Shown: positions 44,230 through 53,209 of the stretch, piece after piece
Layout of the letters: each line of letters opens with the position of its first letter
Numbering within the stretch: position 1 is the stretch's first letter
Source: Hydrogenophaga sp.
GTDB taxonomy: Bacteria; Pseudomonadota; Gammaproteobacteria; Burkholderiales; Burkholderiaceae_C
Length of the DNA stretch: 64,000 bases
NCBI RefSeq assembly: GCF_018780385.1
Contig: NZ_JADMJO010000048.1
Span: forward strand, 1 to 64,000
Direction: 5' to 3'
The notes under the pieces: generated by a model
Told to the model about the DNA's origin: nothing
The model's input: only the letters and a program-made list of their open reading frames with translations
Database searches by the model: none
Program-made: the position numbers and the translations under genes

Positions 44230-45115
44230 TTCGAGCTCTCCTCGCTTTGGTACTCACATTCCAGTATCTACCGCCGGAGTCGAAATCGCCTAAAGGCGGG
44301 CGCATGGATCCACAACTTCGTGGATTCGTTCGGTGCCGTAGGAACAATACACGACCGATTTGGCCAGGTGCTGCGTCTACCGCTTCAGGAGCATCAGGAT
44401 CTGGCGTGGGCTTTACCCTGACGCCATTCACGTCTGGCTTGGCATTTACGAAAATGCCGTTGTGGTCGACAGTCCAAAGTTTGAAAGCACCAAGCGGCTT
44501 CGCGATCGGTTGCACAAGGGCCGGTTGTGCTGCTTGGTCTGTCGCGGCCTCCTTAGCGCGTTGCTCCGCAAGATTAACTTGCACATCCGACGCTGACGTA
44601 TCGCTGAGGATACGCTGCCCGGCTTGCTCAGACTTTCGAAAAGCTGTGGCGTCGAGGTCTTCTAGGGGCAAAGCCTTGGCGGGCGAGTCGTGCACCTGCA
44701 CTTCAGACTCCATGGCATCCGCCGGGGACAGTTCTTGAATAGAGGTCGGAGGGACGTCTGCCACTAGCGCATCGACGGCCGCCGGGTTGTCCAGTGCTGC
44801 CTGCCCGCTTGATTCAAGCAGAGGCTTCTTAGTGGGCGCAGCTTCAGGTGACTGAGCGGTCTGCTCAATTAGCGGGTTGGTGGAGGGTGTAGCTTTTATT
44901 GCGAGCAATGACTCAGTACGCGGAGCAATCTGGGTCGTCCCTTCAGGTCGTGAAGCTTCCGGCTCCACCTGCTGGCCGGGAAACGAAGGCGAATCTGGTT
45001 TGGCCGTACCGTACGCGGGCTGCGCATCCCCTGGTGGCTCAGCCCTCGCTGAAGAATTCGGGTCAGGCATGCCACTTCTCTTTGGCCGCTCACCTTGATT
45101 GGTCTTGTCTGTCAT
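43982..45115 (-). CDS. Hypothetical disordered protein, probably frameshifted near its end
   Basis: From the ATG at 45115 the protein is a Pro/Ala/Glu-rich, likely disordered chain (SARAEPPGDAQPAYGTAKPD, VADVPPTSIQELSPADAMES) with a short ordered end (FKLWTVDHNGIFVNAKPDVN). The uninterrupted frame runs to 43982, overlapping the next gene by 248 bases, and its tail there is only an out-of-frame reading of that gene. Around 44365 the next frame reads LAKSVVYCSYGTERIHEVVD and PCARL and stops at 44290, 60 bases before the next start. A frameshift (or sequencing error) near 44365 would explain both. True end is therefore probably 44290. Confidence 0.55.
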   Translation of the reverse strand: MTDKTNQGERPKRSGMPDPNSSARAEPPGDAQPAYGTAKPDSPSFPGQQVEPEASRPEGTTQIAPRTESLLAIKATPSTNPLIEQTAQSPEAAPTKKPLLESSGQAALDNPAAVDALVADVPPTSIQELSPADAMESEVQVHDSPAKALPLEDLDATAFRKSEQAGQRILSDTSASDVQVNLAEQRAKEAATDQAAQPALVQPIAKPLGAFKLWTVDHNGIFVNAKPDVNGVRVKPTPDPDAPEAVDAAPGQIGRVLFLRHRTNPRSCGSMRPPLGDFDSGGRYWNVSTKARRARNANIWLDVARGRVSVAMCASAAGPDRAVRAAIGGPKACTAVCDRGSRLVCRAHCGRSTGSILVGLAIASRSGCDSGDGFALR

Positions 45116-45439
45116 GACACCCCTCAATGCCAACAAGGATTGGACGACGATGTTTCCACGTAAACGCACCGCCACATTTCGACGTGCCGAAACTCTTCGG
45201 GATTGGTTCGCCAGTCCAATATGCCCAACTTCCTTTGACCTCATAAGCAGATTGCAATCGCTGCCCGGGAGCAGGCTTTAACCGGAAGCCAAGGGTCAAC
45301 AGGACCGCAGCTGGCAGAACCCATTCCTCTGGATCTCAGCCGGCGACCCTCTACTTTCCTTCAAAAGACTAAAACCTACGGATGCGCAAGTGGCGGCATC
45401 AATCCAAGGAGAGCCGCGGGCCTACCGCGCTCATGAGAC
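45116..45439. other. Intergenic stretch, no gene seen
   Basis: 324 bases between two minus-strand genes. No convincing frame, no strong hairpin; it could hold the promoter of the downstream pair (45115 leftwards). Confidence 0.35.
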
Positions 45440-46456
45440 TCAGGGCCGCTGAACTATCCCCAAGGCAATCAGACGCTTCAAGATGACGGCGGCACCGCAC
45501 TGCTTGGACACCACCTCAAAAGAGAATACGCCATCTTGAACGAACTTCCCACTGCTGTACCGATCTGAGAAACTCCATAGGTACGGAGTCGCAAGTCCTC
45601 GGATACGGTAGCCAAAACCGTTGTAGCGTTCAAGTCGGTAAAGCACCGCAGCCAGCGACCAGTCAGAATGGATATTGAATCCCAACATGGTCAACGCGTC
45701 CGTCGCGCTTGTCACCCAGGAGAACGGGGGATCGGCGACATCCGAAAGTGGCCGGCCCGCCGGGACATGGCTGGTGCGGTGCATTAGAGTGTCGCCATTG
45801 TGAAGATGGGTGCCGAAGTTGAAATTCGACTCCATGCAGTGGATCAGTCCGATGAAGTACCAGGGCACCTTAACCGTCAGGCCTAGCGATTCATAGGTGC
45901 TACGAAAAGACGCTAAGGTTTTCGCGCGCCTATCAGCCTCTGCCAATCGAGCTGGCGCGACAACAGCCGCGTCAAACATCGCCAGGTACTCGCTAGCGAT
46001 GTCTTTAAGGCTCTTGCTCGTGCTGGCTGTGTTCGGAGCCGGCGCTCCGGCAGCGGCTTTGATGTGGGCCACAGGTACTTCAGGATCCGCGACAGAGGTC
46101 CCTGCACTTGGTGCGACTTCGGAAGCGAAATCAGATAGCGTCGCTTGGATCTGCCCTAGTTTACGCAGCGTCGGCGTTAGCAGCGCCACAGCATCGCCGC
46201 CAGGGTGCTTGCGCGCGATCGTGGTAACGGCAACAAAATCCGTAACGAGTCCAGCAAAAGCAGATGTGTTTTCCTGGAAAACTCCAGCTGCCGCCTCCAG
46301 CTTGCTCTGAGCCAGCTTTTCCGCCAGCACTCGGGCAGCATTCAAGACTTCGTCTGGATGCGAGAAGTCCTCGGAAATTGCCATCAATTGCGCGAGGCCG
46401 AGCTTTTGCAAGGACTCAATCTGAGCGCGGAGCTCGGGTGAAAGTTCTGTGGCCAT
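45440..46456 (-). CDS. Protein with a C-terminal lysozyme-like peptidoglycan hydrolase domain
   Basis: 338 residues. The N-terminal half is helical and Ala/Ser-rich (MATELSPELRAQIESLQKLG). From about 195 it reads VPWYFIGLIHCMESNFNFGT, HLHNGDTLMHRTSHVPAGRP, and LYRLERYNGFGYRIRG with PYLWSFSDRYSSGKF, the pattern of the lysozyme-like domain found in phage-type and VgrG-associated muramidases; Glu209 is the probable catalytic acid. No signal peptide, so it may be exported by other means or act after lysis. It starts 12 bases after the upstream lipoprotein gene, an operon pair. Confidence 0.75.
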   Translation of the reverse strand: MATELSPELRAQIESLQKLGLAQLMAISEDFSHPDEVLNAARVLAEKLAQSKLEAAAGVFQENTSAFAGLVTDFVAVTTIARKHPGGDAVALLTPTLRKLGQIQATLSDFASEVAPSAGTSVADPEVPVAHIKAAAGAPAPNTASTSKSLKDIASEYLAMFDAAVVAPARLAEADRRAKTLASFRSTYESLGLTVKVPWYFIGLIHCMESNFNFGTHLHNGDTLMHRTSHVPAGRPLSDVADPPFSWVTSATDALTMLGFNIHSDWSLAAVLYRLERYNGFGYRIRGLATPYLWSFSDRYSSGKFVQDGVFSFEVVSKQCGAAVILKRLIALGIVQRP

Positions 46457-46468
46457 GGTCCGGCCTCC

Positions 46469-47608
46469 TTACTTGTTGTCGAGAATGTCGCGTATCGCGC
46501 GGGCTTGATCCTTTAAAACGGCAAGGCTCTGCAACGCCTGTTCAGTGCCGCCACCGGTTGCAAAAACCTGCTGCGACGCGGTCACTAGCGCCTCGAAGGA
46601 TTGATCCCAACTCGTCAGGAGCGCATCGAAGCCCGCCAAGGCCTGAACACTAGCTCCGTAACGAGTTCCAACCTCCTTGAAGCTGGTTACGTACTCGGCC
46701 GCATTACCCAGCTGGCTATCCATAAGCTGGATTGCGGCGGCATCAAGAACGGGGGCGGGGCCAAGAGGACCAACATGTGCAGCAGGCGCTTGAGAGTTGA
46801 AGCGCAGATTCTTGATCCGATATTCACTACGAACGCTCGGCTCAGGCGTGGAGAACACACGCTCAAACTTCTCGCTCAACGCGCCATATAGACCGATCGC
46901 GAGAGGATCTGTCGGTGGCGCGGCCCCCTCAACTCGCCTCACGATTAGCTGCAGCTGCGAGTTCATGCCGTTGCTAATGCGGACAAGCTGCTGAACCGCG
47001 TAGGCACGCTGAAGCTTGTAAAGACCGTTGACGTCTTTGCGCAGCGCCTCGATAGCAGTTTTCACCTGGGGCTTACCCTTGAGCAATATCGCAAGCAGTG
47101 TCTCACGGTCCTGAGCCTTGAGTGCTTCGCCAAGGATGATCTGGATCGGCCCAAAGGCTGCTCCGATCGCCGCTACAGGCAATCCAACCGCAACGCTTGC
47201 GGGCACCAAGTCGAGCACCGTCTGAGCGCTTTTCATGGCGTTGGAGATCAGACTCTTTGTTTTCTCCTGACTCTTGCCGCTGCTGATATCGAGGAGTGCC
47301 TGGTTGTACCCCTTGATTGCCAGCAAAGCCTGGCAACGCGTCCTCAGGTCGACATCGGACGCAATAAGCCTTCCACACCCTTCTCGGTCAAAACTTCCGG
47401 GGCCCAGCGTCAAAGGGAACTCGAGCGACGTCGCGCTGGTACCGCGTGCTTGCGCAAGCGCCGGCGCCGCATCTCCATACACGAGAGTTGCCGACGCTTT
47501 GACCTCATCGAAGGTCGTCGCGTAGGCCTGCAGCTGGGGCTTTGGCACTCCGGCGCATCCTCCGAGGATGAGAGAGACCGATAGGGTTAGGAGTCGCTTG
47601 GTACACAT
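46469..47608 (-). CDS. Hypothetical lipoprotein
   Basis: A 379-residue predicted lipoprotein (MCTKRLLTLSVSLILGGC, lipidated Cys18). The body is mainly helical with one hydrophobic segment (VPASVAVGLPVAAIGAAFGP, about 136-155) that could insert in a membrane. No family recognised. It is coupled to the lysozyme-like gene 12 bases downstream, suggesting a partner or an immunity/anchor role. Confidence 0.6.
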   Translation of the reverse strand: MCTKRLLTLSVSLILGGCAGVPKPQLQAYATTFDEVKASATLVYGDAAPALAQARGTSATSLEFPLTLGPGSFDREGCGRLIASDVDLRTRCQALLAIKGYNQALLDISSGKSQEKTKSLISNAMKSAQTVLDLVPASVAVGLPVAAIGAAFGPIQIILGEALKAQDRETLLAILLKGKPQVKTAIEALRKDVNGLYKLQRAYAVQQLVRISNGMNSQLQLIVRRVEGAAPPTDPLAIGLYGALSEKFERVFSTPEPSVRSEYRIKNLRFNSQAPAAHVGPLGPAPVLDAAAIQLMDSQLGNAAEYVTSFKEVGTRYGASVQALAGFDALLTSWDQSFEALVTASQQVFATGGGTEQALQSLAVLKDQARAIRDILDNK

Positions 47609-47778
47609 GTTGCACGCTCGCTTTACATCGGGATGAAATCGTAAGAGTGGGCCTATGGTTGGGCATCCGCGCTAATGGTTACGCACTAGGTGGCCGCTTC
47701 AAAGAGGAAGCTAGATACACACACCTCGATCGGACTGACGTCGCAGATAGGGCGGCACGGGATTTGGAAAGAAATAAC

Positions 47779-48636
47779 TTATATCAATACTTCTTTAATC
47801 TTACTATGCCAAACCTTCGACAATTTTCTCCAGCCGGATGCGTTCGGGTGAATTTCGTTTAACCAGTCCCCATCATCACCTTTTGAATCTGCCGCAGCGG
47901 CCGATAGGATGCCATCTGTAGGGACGCTAAAGACATTCGGACGCCCGACTGTCCAGCCGGCAATAGTGGTTTGCAGACTACTGAAGATACTGTCAGTTAT
48001 TTCTGGCCACAAACCGACTGGAATGCTATTCTTTCGGTATGCATCATAAAGCCAAGCCCTGCCATTTACGAATGCTGGTGCATTTCGCGCTACAGGAGTA
48101 TCGTAATTATTGATAAAAATAGGGATATCTGTATAGAATCGGCTTCTCTGTACAACTTCATAAATACGTTGAAAATTTGGATCCAACCATTGGGTGACTA
48201 ATTCGCCGACCGCATCAGGGTTGACACATTCGTGACCCGTGTTAGGTGCAGTCTGCCCAGCTAGATTTTTCAGTATCCCCTTACCCGGATTTGGATCACG
48301 CGCCGCATCAATGAAGTCGTTGCCTCCAGCACTCAACAGTATTGCGTCGAACCTCCATGGGAAATCAGTGTTCAACCAACTGGCAAAATCGCGCCTCGCT
48401 TGAGTGCCGATCCGCCGCATTGTGTCGCCAAACATGGAAATATTGATGAACATCACATCCTCATGGACTCTATCAAATTCAGGCGCCAAACACTGTAAAA
48501 GAGATGTATGGAACATAGAACTTCGATCCATCCAAGAGTCACCCTCAACAAGGAATCGATATTTGAACTGCTGAGGAGCCAACCCATTGGCCAATTGACC
48601 ATCGTATTCGTTTCCATACATAATAATACTGGACAT
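47779..48636 (-). CDS. SGNH/GDSL-family hydrolase
   Basis: A 285-residue esterase/lipase-type enzyme. Block I is FLVEGDSWMDR with the nucleophile Ser34, block III is LLSAGGNDFIDAA and block V is DWLNEIHPNASGW with the Asp/His pair, so the triad looks intact. Length fits the family; no signal peptide. The ATG at 48636 has an AAGGAC ribosome-binding site; a TTG at 48654 is an alternative. This gene is clearly more AT-rich than its surroundings, which suggests a separate origin. It follows the patatin gene on the same strand (175 bases). Confidence 0.82.
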   Translation of the reverse strand: MSSIIMYGNEYDGQLANGLAPQQFKYRFLVEGDSWMDRSSMFHTSLLQCLAPEFDRVHEDVMFINISMFGDTMRRIGTQARRDFASWLNTDFPWRFDAILLSAGGNDFIDAARDPNPGKGILKNLAGQTAPNTGHECVNPDAVGELVTQWLDPNFQRIYEVVQRSRFYTDIPIFINNYDTPVARNAPAFVNGRAWLYDAYRKNSIPVGLWPEITDSIFSSLQTTIAGWTVGRPNVFSVPTDGILSAAAADSKGDDGDWLNEIHPNASGWRKLSKVWHSKIKEVLI

Positions 48637-48811
48637 AGTACATTTGTCCTTCAATTCAAAATATATCCAAATTAAACCATGCCGCCAATTAATCAGTATC
48701 TATATAGACCGGAGGAAGAAATAGCGCAACTAAAATCTGGAACTAACCTTGATAACCATTCGGTTTGCCCTTGACGCGACGGGAGATGCTTTGCAGATTC
48801 TTCCGCAGATA

Positions 48812-50716
48812 CTAAAGTGGTGGGCGAACGCGCAACTCCGGACTGGGCAATGGTACAAAAGGGTTGGGATTCGGTCTGTGTGAGATTTTGTCCAATGTTG
48901 CCATCTGCGAATGCAGCGTATTTATCAAATCACGCAAGTTTTGAACTTGCTCGCTAGCGAGGGGGTATTCGTACCCTGGCGCATTGGTGCCCAGCATGGC
49001 GTCGATGAGAGTTTCTATCGGCGTGGCGTGAGGACATTGAGGCGACAGCGCATGCACTACGCCTGCGGCACGAGCTTCAACCATCTTCAAGAGAACGTTA
49101 AGGCGCACCAAGCGATGTTCGTCCCAGCCGGTTGCTTGCGCGCAGGACTCGGAAGCGTTTGAGAACCGCGCAAGCAATGCCTCGGCCGCTTCTGCACCAC
49201 GAGTTGCCATCGCTTCAATATTTTCTGGCTCCATGTTTAAGTTCATGCCTCCTTCATTGGGCTTCAATCGCAACCGCACCACTCGATCACGGAAGCCAGG
49301 CATACGAGAGAGCGAGTTGTCGCTCCAGTTCTGCATCGTGCTGACAAGCGCACCTATGAAGCCGCCAAAGCGGCCAATTCCGTCAACCTTGTTGTCAAAC
49401 AAGTCCCAGCGCTCTCCATACCCTTCGCGATAAGACTGAGGAAGGTAAATCATGTTTAAGCGGCCTTCGATCTCTGGCTCAAGAGTGATCCCGAATGTCG
49501 GCCACCTGGGAACAAGTCCATCGAACAAATGCATAGGAAAGTTTGAACTGACTCCCCCATCTGAGAACCAGCAGCGGTGAAAATCTCGCCTTCCCGGTGG
49601 GAGGTCATAGTTGATGGCCCAAAGTGGCACAGCTGAAAAAAGCAATGGAAAACTCAAGCTCATTCGCGCGGCCAGCAGAATCGGAAACTCGTGCGGCGGT
49701 GGAAGTTCCATAAGGCCTAGCGCTTTAGCCCGGGCGTCGCTGGGGTCTTTCCCCTTTCGGTGCGGTTCCGCTGTGTAGTTGCGTGCGTGGTCAACTAACC
49801 ACTTATGCACGTCTTGTGGCAGATAAGGGCGTAACTCGTCAGGATTGAAGAACAGACGCTCACTAGATCGAAAGCTAGTTTCCCTATCAGCATTGTCGAC
49901 CAGTTCGTTCAGCGGAAAAACGTAAGGTCGTCCATGCGCAAGATTGGTTGAGAACATCTTCAGGACTATCGCGTCTTCGCCTGGTGCTTTCGGTGTCTCC
50001 GTCGCCCCCTTAGGGCGCCAGAGGTCACCGAAAGTTAGAGGGGCGCCGTTGGGGCGCCCAGCAGCCTCCTGTATCAATCTGTGCAGCCATGGAGTTATCG
50101 CTTCTGTGCGGCTGGCCTTACCAGGCATTCCGTTGCACATGCCAAAGCCGTTAACCACCAATGGGCCCGCCACATCTCGATAAAGCCACATTCCTACACT
50201 AACAAAAACCAGGATTACACCTAGCAGAAGCGATGCGAGCCAAGCTGCGAATAAGTAGCCGACGGCAACGGCGATCAATGCGCTCAGCAAAGCCGCAGGC
50301 CAATATGCCTTGAGCAAGCCCAGCACGATGTTGCCAATACGACTTGAGGTGCTCCTGCTGTTGAGCACATTGACCAGCACCGAAAAAAGCCGGTGAGTTC
50401 CATCTTGGGGCTGGAACAGGCTTAGGAGTCGGCGTGCACCCGCTTCGGGGATATCTTGTCCTAATTCGTCAGGAAGGCGGGCCAAGCGTTCAAAACCTGA
50501 GCTTGAGTCGTTGTTCCGTCGCTGGTACTCGGCCGCAGCCGTTACTGCTGCTGCAATGGCACCTGCAGAGGTGCCGCCGATACTCTTGAAACGATACTTA
50601 CGCGAGAGCCGGTTGATCGCCACTGGATAAACAACACCGCTAGTAATTCCGCCCTTCATGATCAAGTCGCAATAGCGGTCGACAGGCGGTTGGTTCGAGT
50701 TGGCGGTCGTGTTCAT
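48812..50716 (-). CDS. Membrane-anchored patatin-like phospholipase
   Basis: A 634-residue patatin-family acyl hydrolase. The oxyanion loop is MKGGITSGVVYP, the nucleophile elbow is GGTSAGAIAA (Ser50) and the catalytic Asp is in CWFSDGGVSSNFP (Asp386). Two membrane helices are inserted between the elbow and the Asp (about 136-178: AALLSALIAVAVGYLFAAWL, SLLLGVILVFVSVGMWLYRD), an unusual arrangement that would hold the active site at the inner membrane. The ATG at 50716 follows a strong AGGAGG site; the in-frame codons up to 50818 are upstream sequence. Bacterial patatins include defence effectors and toxins. Confidence 0.85.
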   Translation of the reverse strand: MNTTANSNQPPVDRYCDLIMKGGITSGVVYPVAINRLSRKYRFKSIGGTSAGAIAAAVTAAAEYQRRNNDSSSGFERLARLPDELGQDIPEAGARRLLSLFQPQDGTHRLFSVLVNVLNSRSTSSRIGNIVLGLLKAYWPAALLSALIAVAVGYLFAAWLASLLLGVILVFVSVGMWLYRDVAGPLVVNGFGMCNGMPGKASRTEAITPWLHRLIQEAAGRPNGAPLTFGDLWRPKGATETPKAPGEDAIVLKMFSTNLAHGRPYVFPLNELVDNADRETSFRSSERLFFNPDELRPYLPQDVHKWLVDHARNYTAEPHRKGKDPSDARAKALGLMELPPPHEFPILLAARMSLSFPLLFSAVPLWAINYDLPPGRRDFHRCWFSDGGVSSNFPMHLFDGLVPRWPTFGITLEPEIEGRLNMIYLPQSYREGYGERWDLFDNKVDGIGRFGGFIGALVSTMQNWSDNSLSRMPGFRDRVVRLRLKPNEGGMNLNMEPENIEAMATRGAEAAEALLARFSNASESCAQATGWDEHRLVRLNVLLKMVEARAAGVVHALSPQCPHATPIETLIDAMLGTNAPGYEYPLASEQVQNLRDLINTLHSQMATLDKISHRPNPNPFVPLPSPELRVRPPL

Positions 50717-51409
50717 CTGCTTCCTCCTAAAGACCCGGGCCTTCTGAGCTTGTATCAACAAAGACGTAAACCCATCATTTCGGATCGGTTGATTTTCGTC
50801 ATCCCCTTTTTGAGGCATACCTGCCTTCAGCGCCCCGAAAAGGGTGTGGAACGGCGCTTGAGCTCGGTCACTCCAAGGTCACCGAACCTTTTCTTCCATG
50901 AGTAGTAAATTGCCTCGGACTCGCCGATCTGGCGAGGCACAAGCCCAGCATGACCTGCACCTCCTGCACCGTCAACACGCGCAGAACGAACCTGCGCTCT
51001 GGCCGCAGACCGATCTGGTGCCTCCATTACCAGGGCGACTCAGGGCAACCCTAAAATCTACCTCTCTATCTCGTTTGACGGACTGTGTTCGCCCTTGCTC
51101 TTGCCAGACCGGCTACCCCGCTGTGCCACTTGAGGAACTCCGTCTCCAACACCGAGGGACGTGAAAACTTTAGCTTTGCCGGCGAGCTTCTGCTGCAGAA
51201 CGTAGGTACCCGAGCTCCATGTAGCGCGCGCCTCCCTGATGGCGTAATGGACGCCATCACCTTACATCTTGGCACGATCCGCCTGTTTGGTCGGATGTTG
51301 CAGTCACGGCAGCTATGGCGTCGGTCAGTTTCACTTTACTTAAAAAAGCTATCAGCGATCCGTCTTTCATCTAAGGTCTAACGGCGGGCCAGTCGGCTGC
51401 AGGCTGTAG
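50717..51409. other. Gene-free stretch holding an IS3 OrfA relic
   Basis: Minus-strand bases 50827-51000 read QIGESEAIYYSWKKRFGDLG and VTELKR, a recognisable piece of an IS3-family OrfA (helix-turn-helix transposase subunit) that breaks off at both ends. The remaining bases to 51409 show no gene. Confidence 0.55.
50827..51000 (-). mobile_element. IS3-family OrfA fragment
   Basis: IGESEAIYYSWKKRFGDLGV followed by TELKR matches the conserved GxSxxTxYxWRKKYGGLxxxELKRLR region of IS3 OrfA proteins. The usual leucine-zipper part is replaced by unrelated residues (RSTPFSGR), so this is a small relic separating the patatin gene from the next upstream gene. Confidence 0.65.
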
Positions 51410-52183
51410 TCAGGCGTCCTTAGGCCAGCGATAACCGAGCAATCCTGCCTTCGGCATAGCTGAAATCTGCACGGAGTTGCTAACGTTGCCAGACAAGCAA
51501 AGAATCTGATCGCCAGCATCGCCGACGTAAAGGCATGCGTGGGTTGCCGTTGACCGTCCAGATCGCCCAAAGAGTGCGATCGCACCTGGCTTTGGAACTT
51601 GTAATTCCATACCCCACTGCAAAAACGTTCGACCAGCTCCACTCCTTGTTCCTGTTTTGCCGGCTTGGGTTAGGGCCCAATTGACGAAGTAAGTGCTCCA
51701 TGGAAGCTCATCACCGTGACTGACTGCACTTGGGTCCACAGACGCTATGTATTCGAGAATTCGAGGATTATGCTGGGATCCTTCAATCTCTTTCTGTCCA
51801 ATTTCCCTGAAGGTAATAGCAAGCCATGGGGGTATTGGATTTAATGATGAGCCAAGGGCAATCGGTGCCTTGAGATTCTCTGCTGCAGTTTTGAGATTGG
51901 CTGCCTCGCGGGCCGCCTCTACGCTCACCGAGCCAGAAGCCGCACTTGCGACCGCAGAGGCCTCCGCTGCGGCGTCTACTAGAGTCTGGGCTGATATCTG
52001 AATGATGATGGCTGGGGGCAACGGCTCATTCTTGCCACTGACCCACCCGGACAAAACCGTCCAGATTTTATCTACGTTTCCAATGAACAAAGCAAGAGCC
52101 GCGACGACACTGGCTATTGCGACTATTAGGCCCTTAGACGAATTACGCAAGTCCCCATCGGCGCGAGGCTGTTCTGTTGCCAT
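51410..52183 (-). CDS. Membrane protein with TIGR02594/NlpC-like domain, catalytic Cys replaced by Ser
   Basis: A 257-residue protein: one membrane helix (GLIVAIASVVAALALFIGNV, residues 18-37), an Ala/Glu-rich helical linker, then a TIGR02594-type peptidoglycan-hydrolase-like domain (ELPWSTYFVNWALTQAGKTG, FLQWGMELQVPKPGAIALFG, THACLYVGDAGDQILCLSGN). In this family the segment is PWCAAFVNW; here it is PWSTYFVNW, with Ser163 in the cysteine position, while His215 is kept. It may be inactive as a hydrolase, or act as a binding protein. ATG at 52183 has a GGAG site. A lookalike extension upstream to 52498 is intergenic. Confidence 0.75.
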   Translation of the reverse strand: MATEQPRADGDLRNSSKGLIVAIASVVAALALFIGNVDKIWTVLSGWVSGKNEPLPPAIIIQISAQTLVDAAAEASAVASAASGSVSVEAAREAANLKTAAENLKAPIALGSSLNPIPPWLAITFREIGQKEIEGSQHNPRILEYIASVDPSAVSHGDELPWSTYFVNWALTQAGKTGTRSGAGRTFLQWGMELQVPKPGAIALFGRSGRSTATHACLYVGDAGDQILCLSGNVSNSVQISAMPKAGLLGYRWPKDA

Positions 52184-52847
52184 GGTTTCTCCTGAAAACA
52201 TAAAGTTTCGCCAATAAACTGTGACTTGACGCCTAACGAAACAAAGGGACTCCCCGGTCCCGAGTGATCCGCGCAGTTGCGGGGGGTAGCTGTCGGCCGG
52301 CTGCAGTTCGAGCACCTTGAACCAGGCCCCTCCACCCTTGGACCGCTTCGTGGCGGGCGTTTCCGTCAGAGGCTTGCGCTGGGCCGCCGGGATCAAGCAG
52401 CCAAGTCTTCTTACTACGTCAGTGCTGCACTGGATATCAACAGCCCTTACTTTCGCAATCACGCACCGATCGATATCGGTGCCCCTCGCGCTGGGCATCT
52501 CTCACCTAGTCGTGACCTTGACCTCCCGAGTTAAGTTCAAGGCAACTTCTTTGACTTCACTCTGAATAGATCTTGCGCTCTCAGCCGAACCGAAGGCGTG
52601 AATCGTTCTGCATGGTGGGGCCTCAAACGCTTGGTAGCGCCAATCCGCTTCGCAGACGACGGGCAACTGCCCGTGGAAACGGATGTGATTGGCAAGAAAT
52701 TCAGTGATGAGACGCGAATCTACCTACACCCCTGTCCTAGATTAAACTCCAATGGGTTAGGCAGCAAGATTAGGTCTTCAACAACCTTCCATCGACTTGT
52801 TGAAGCAAGTAGACCCGCGCTTGAGTTAACCGAGGAGACAACTCCGC
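52184..52847. other. Gene-free stretch
   Basis: 664 bases without a supported gene. The open frames on both strands have no recognisable domain; the minus-strand piece RKPLTETPATKRSKGGGAWF (about 52320-52380) may be part of an old mobile element. Confidence 0.35.
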
Positions 52848-53024
52848 TCATTTCACATTCTCAATCGCCTGACGAATATTTCGCAATTCAACGACTACTG
52901 CGGAGAGCATTGTTAAGATCGCCTTGTTACTAAAGTAAACTGTTCGATCTAAGGTGTTATCGTCATCAGAAGCAGACTCCATCGATGCGACGGCCATGTC
53001 AACAAGGTTTTCGGTTGATTTCAT
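52848..53024 (-). CDS. Small hypothetical protein (58 aa)
   Basis: Starts MKSTENLVDMAVASMESASD and ends in an amphipathic helix (AILTMLSAVVVELRNIRQAI). An AAAGGA site lies five bases before the ATG. On the same strand as its neighbours, 185 bases after the CsgG-like gene. No family recognised. Confidence 0.45.
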   Translation of the reverse strand: MKSTENLVDMAVASMESASDDDNTLDRTVYFSNKAILTMLSAVVVELRNIRQAIENVK

Positions 53025-53209
53025 TTCAGTCCTTTTCTCGAGATTAAAACGCTGGGGTGTAACGACAACGTTGAGGTATACATAGTGTTGAAACATGGGA
53101 AGCTGTCTAGTGGTTCATACACAGACTCGGCGAAGATGTCTCTCCGAATGCTTATCAGTCCTAGCCCTTCACGCTCTCCGCTCGTCAGGACCAAGAATCA
53201 TGAGCTCAA

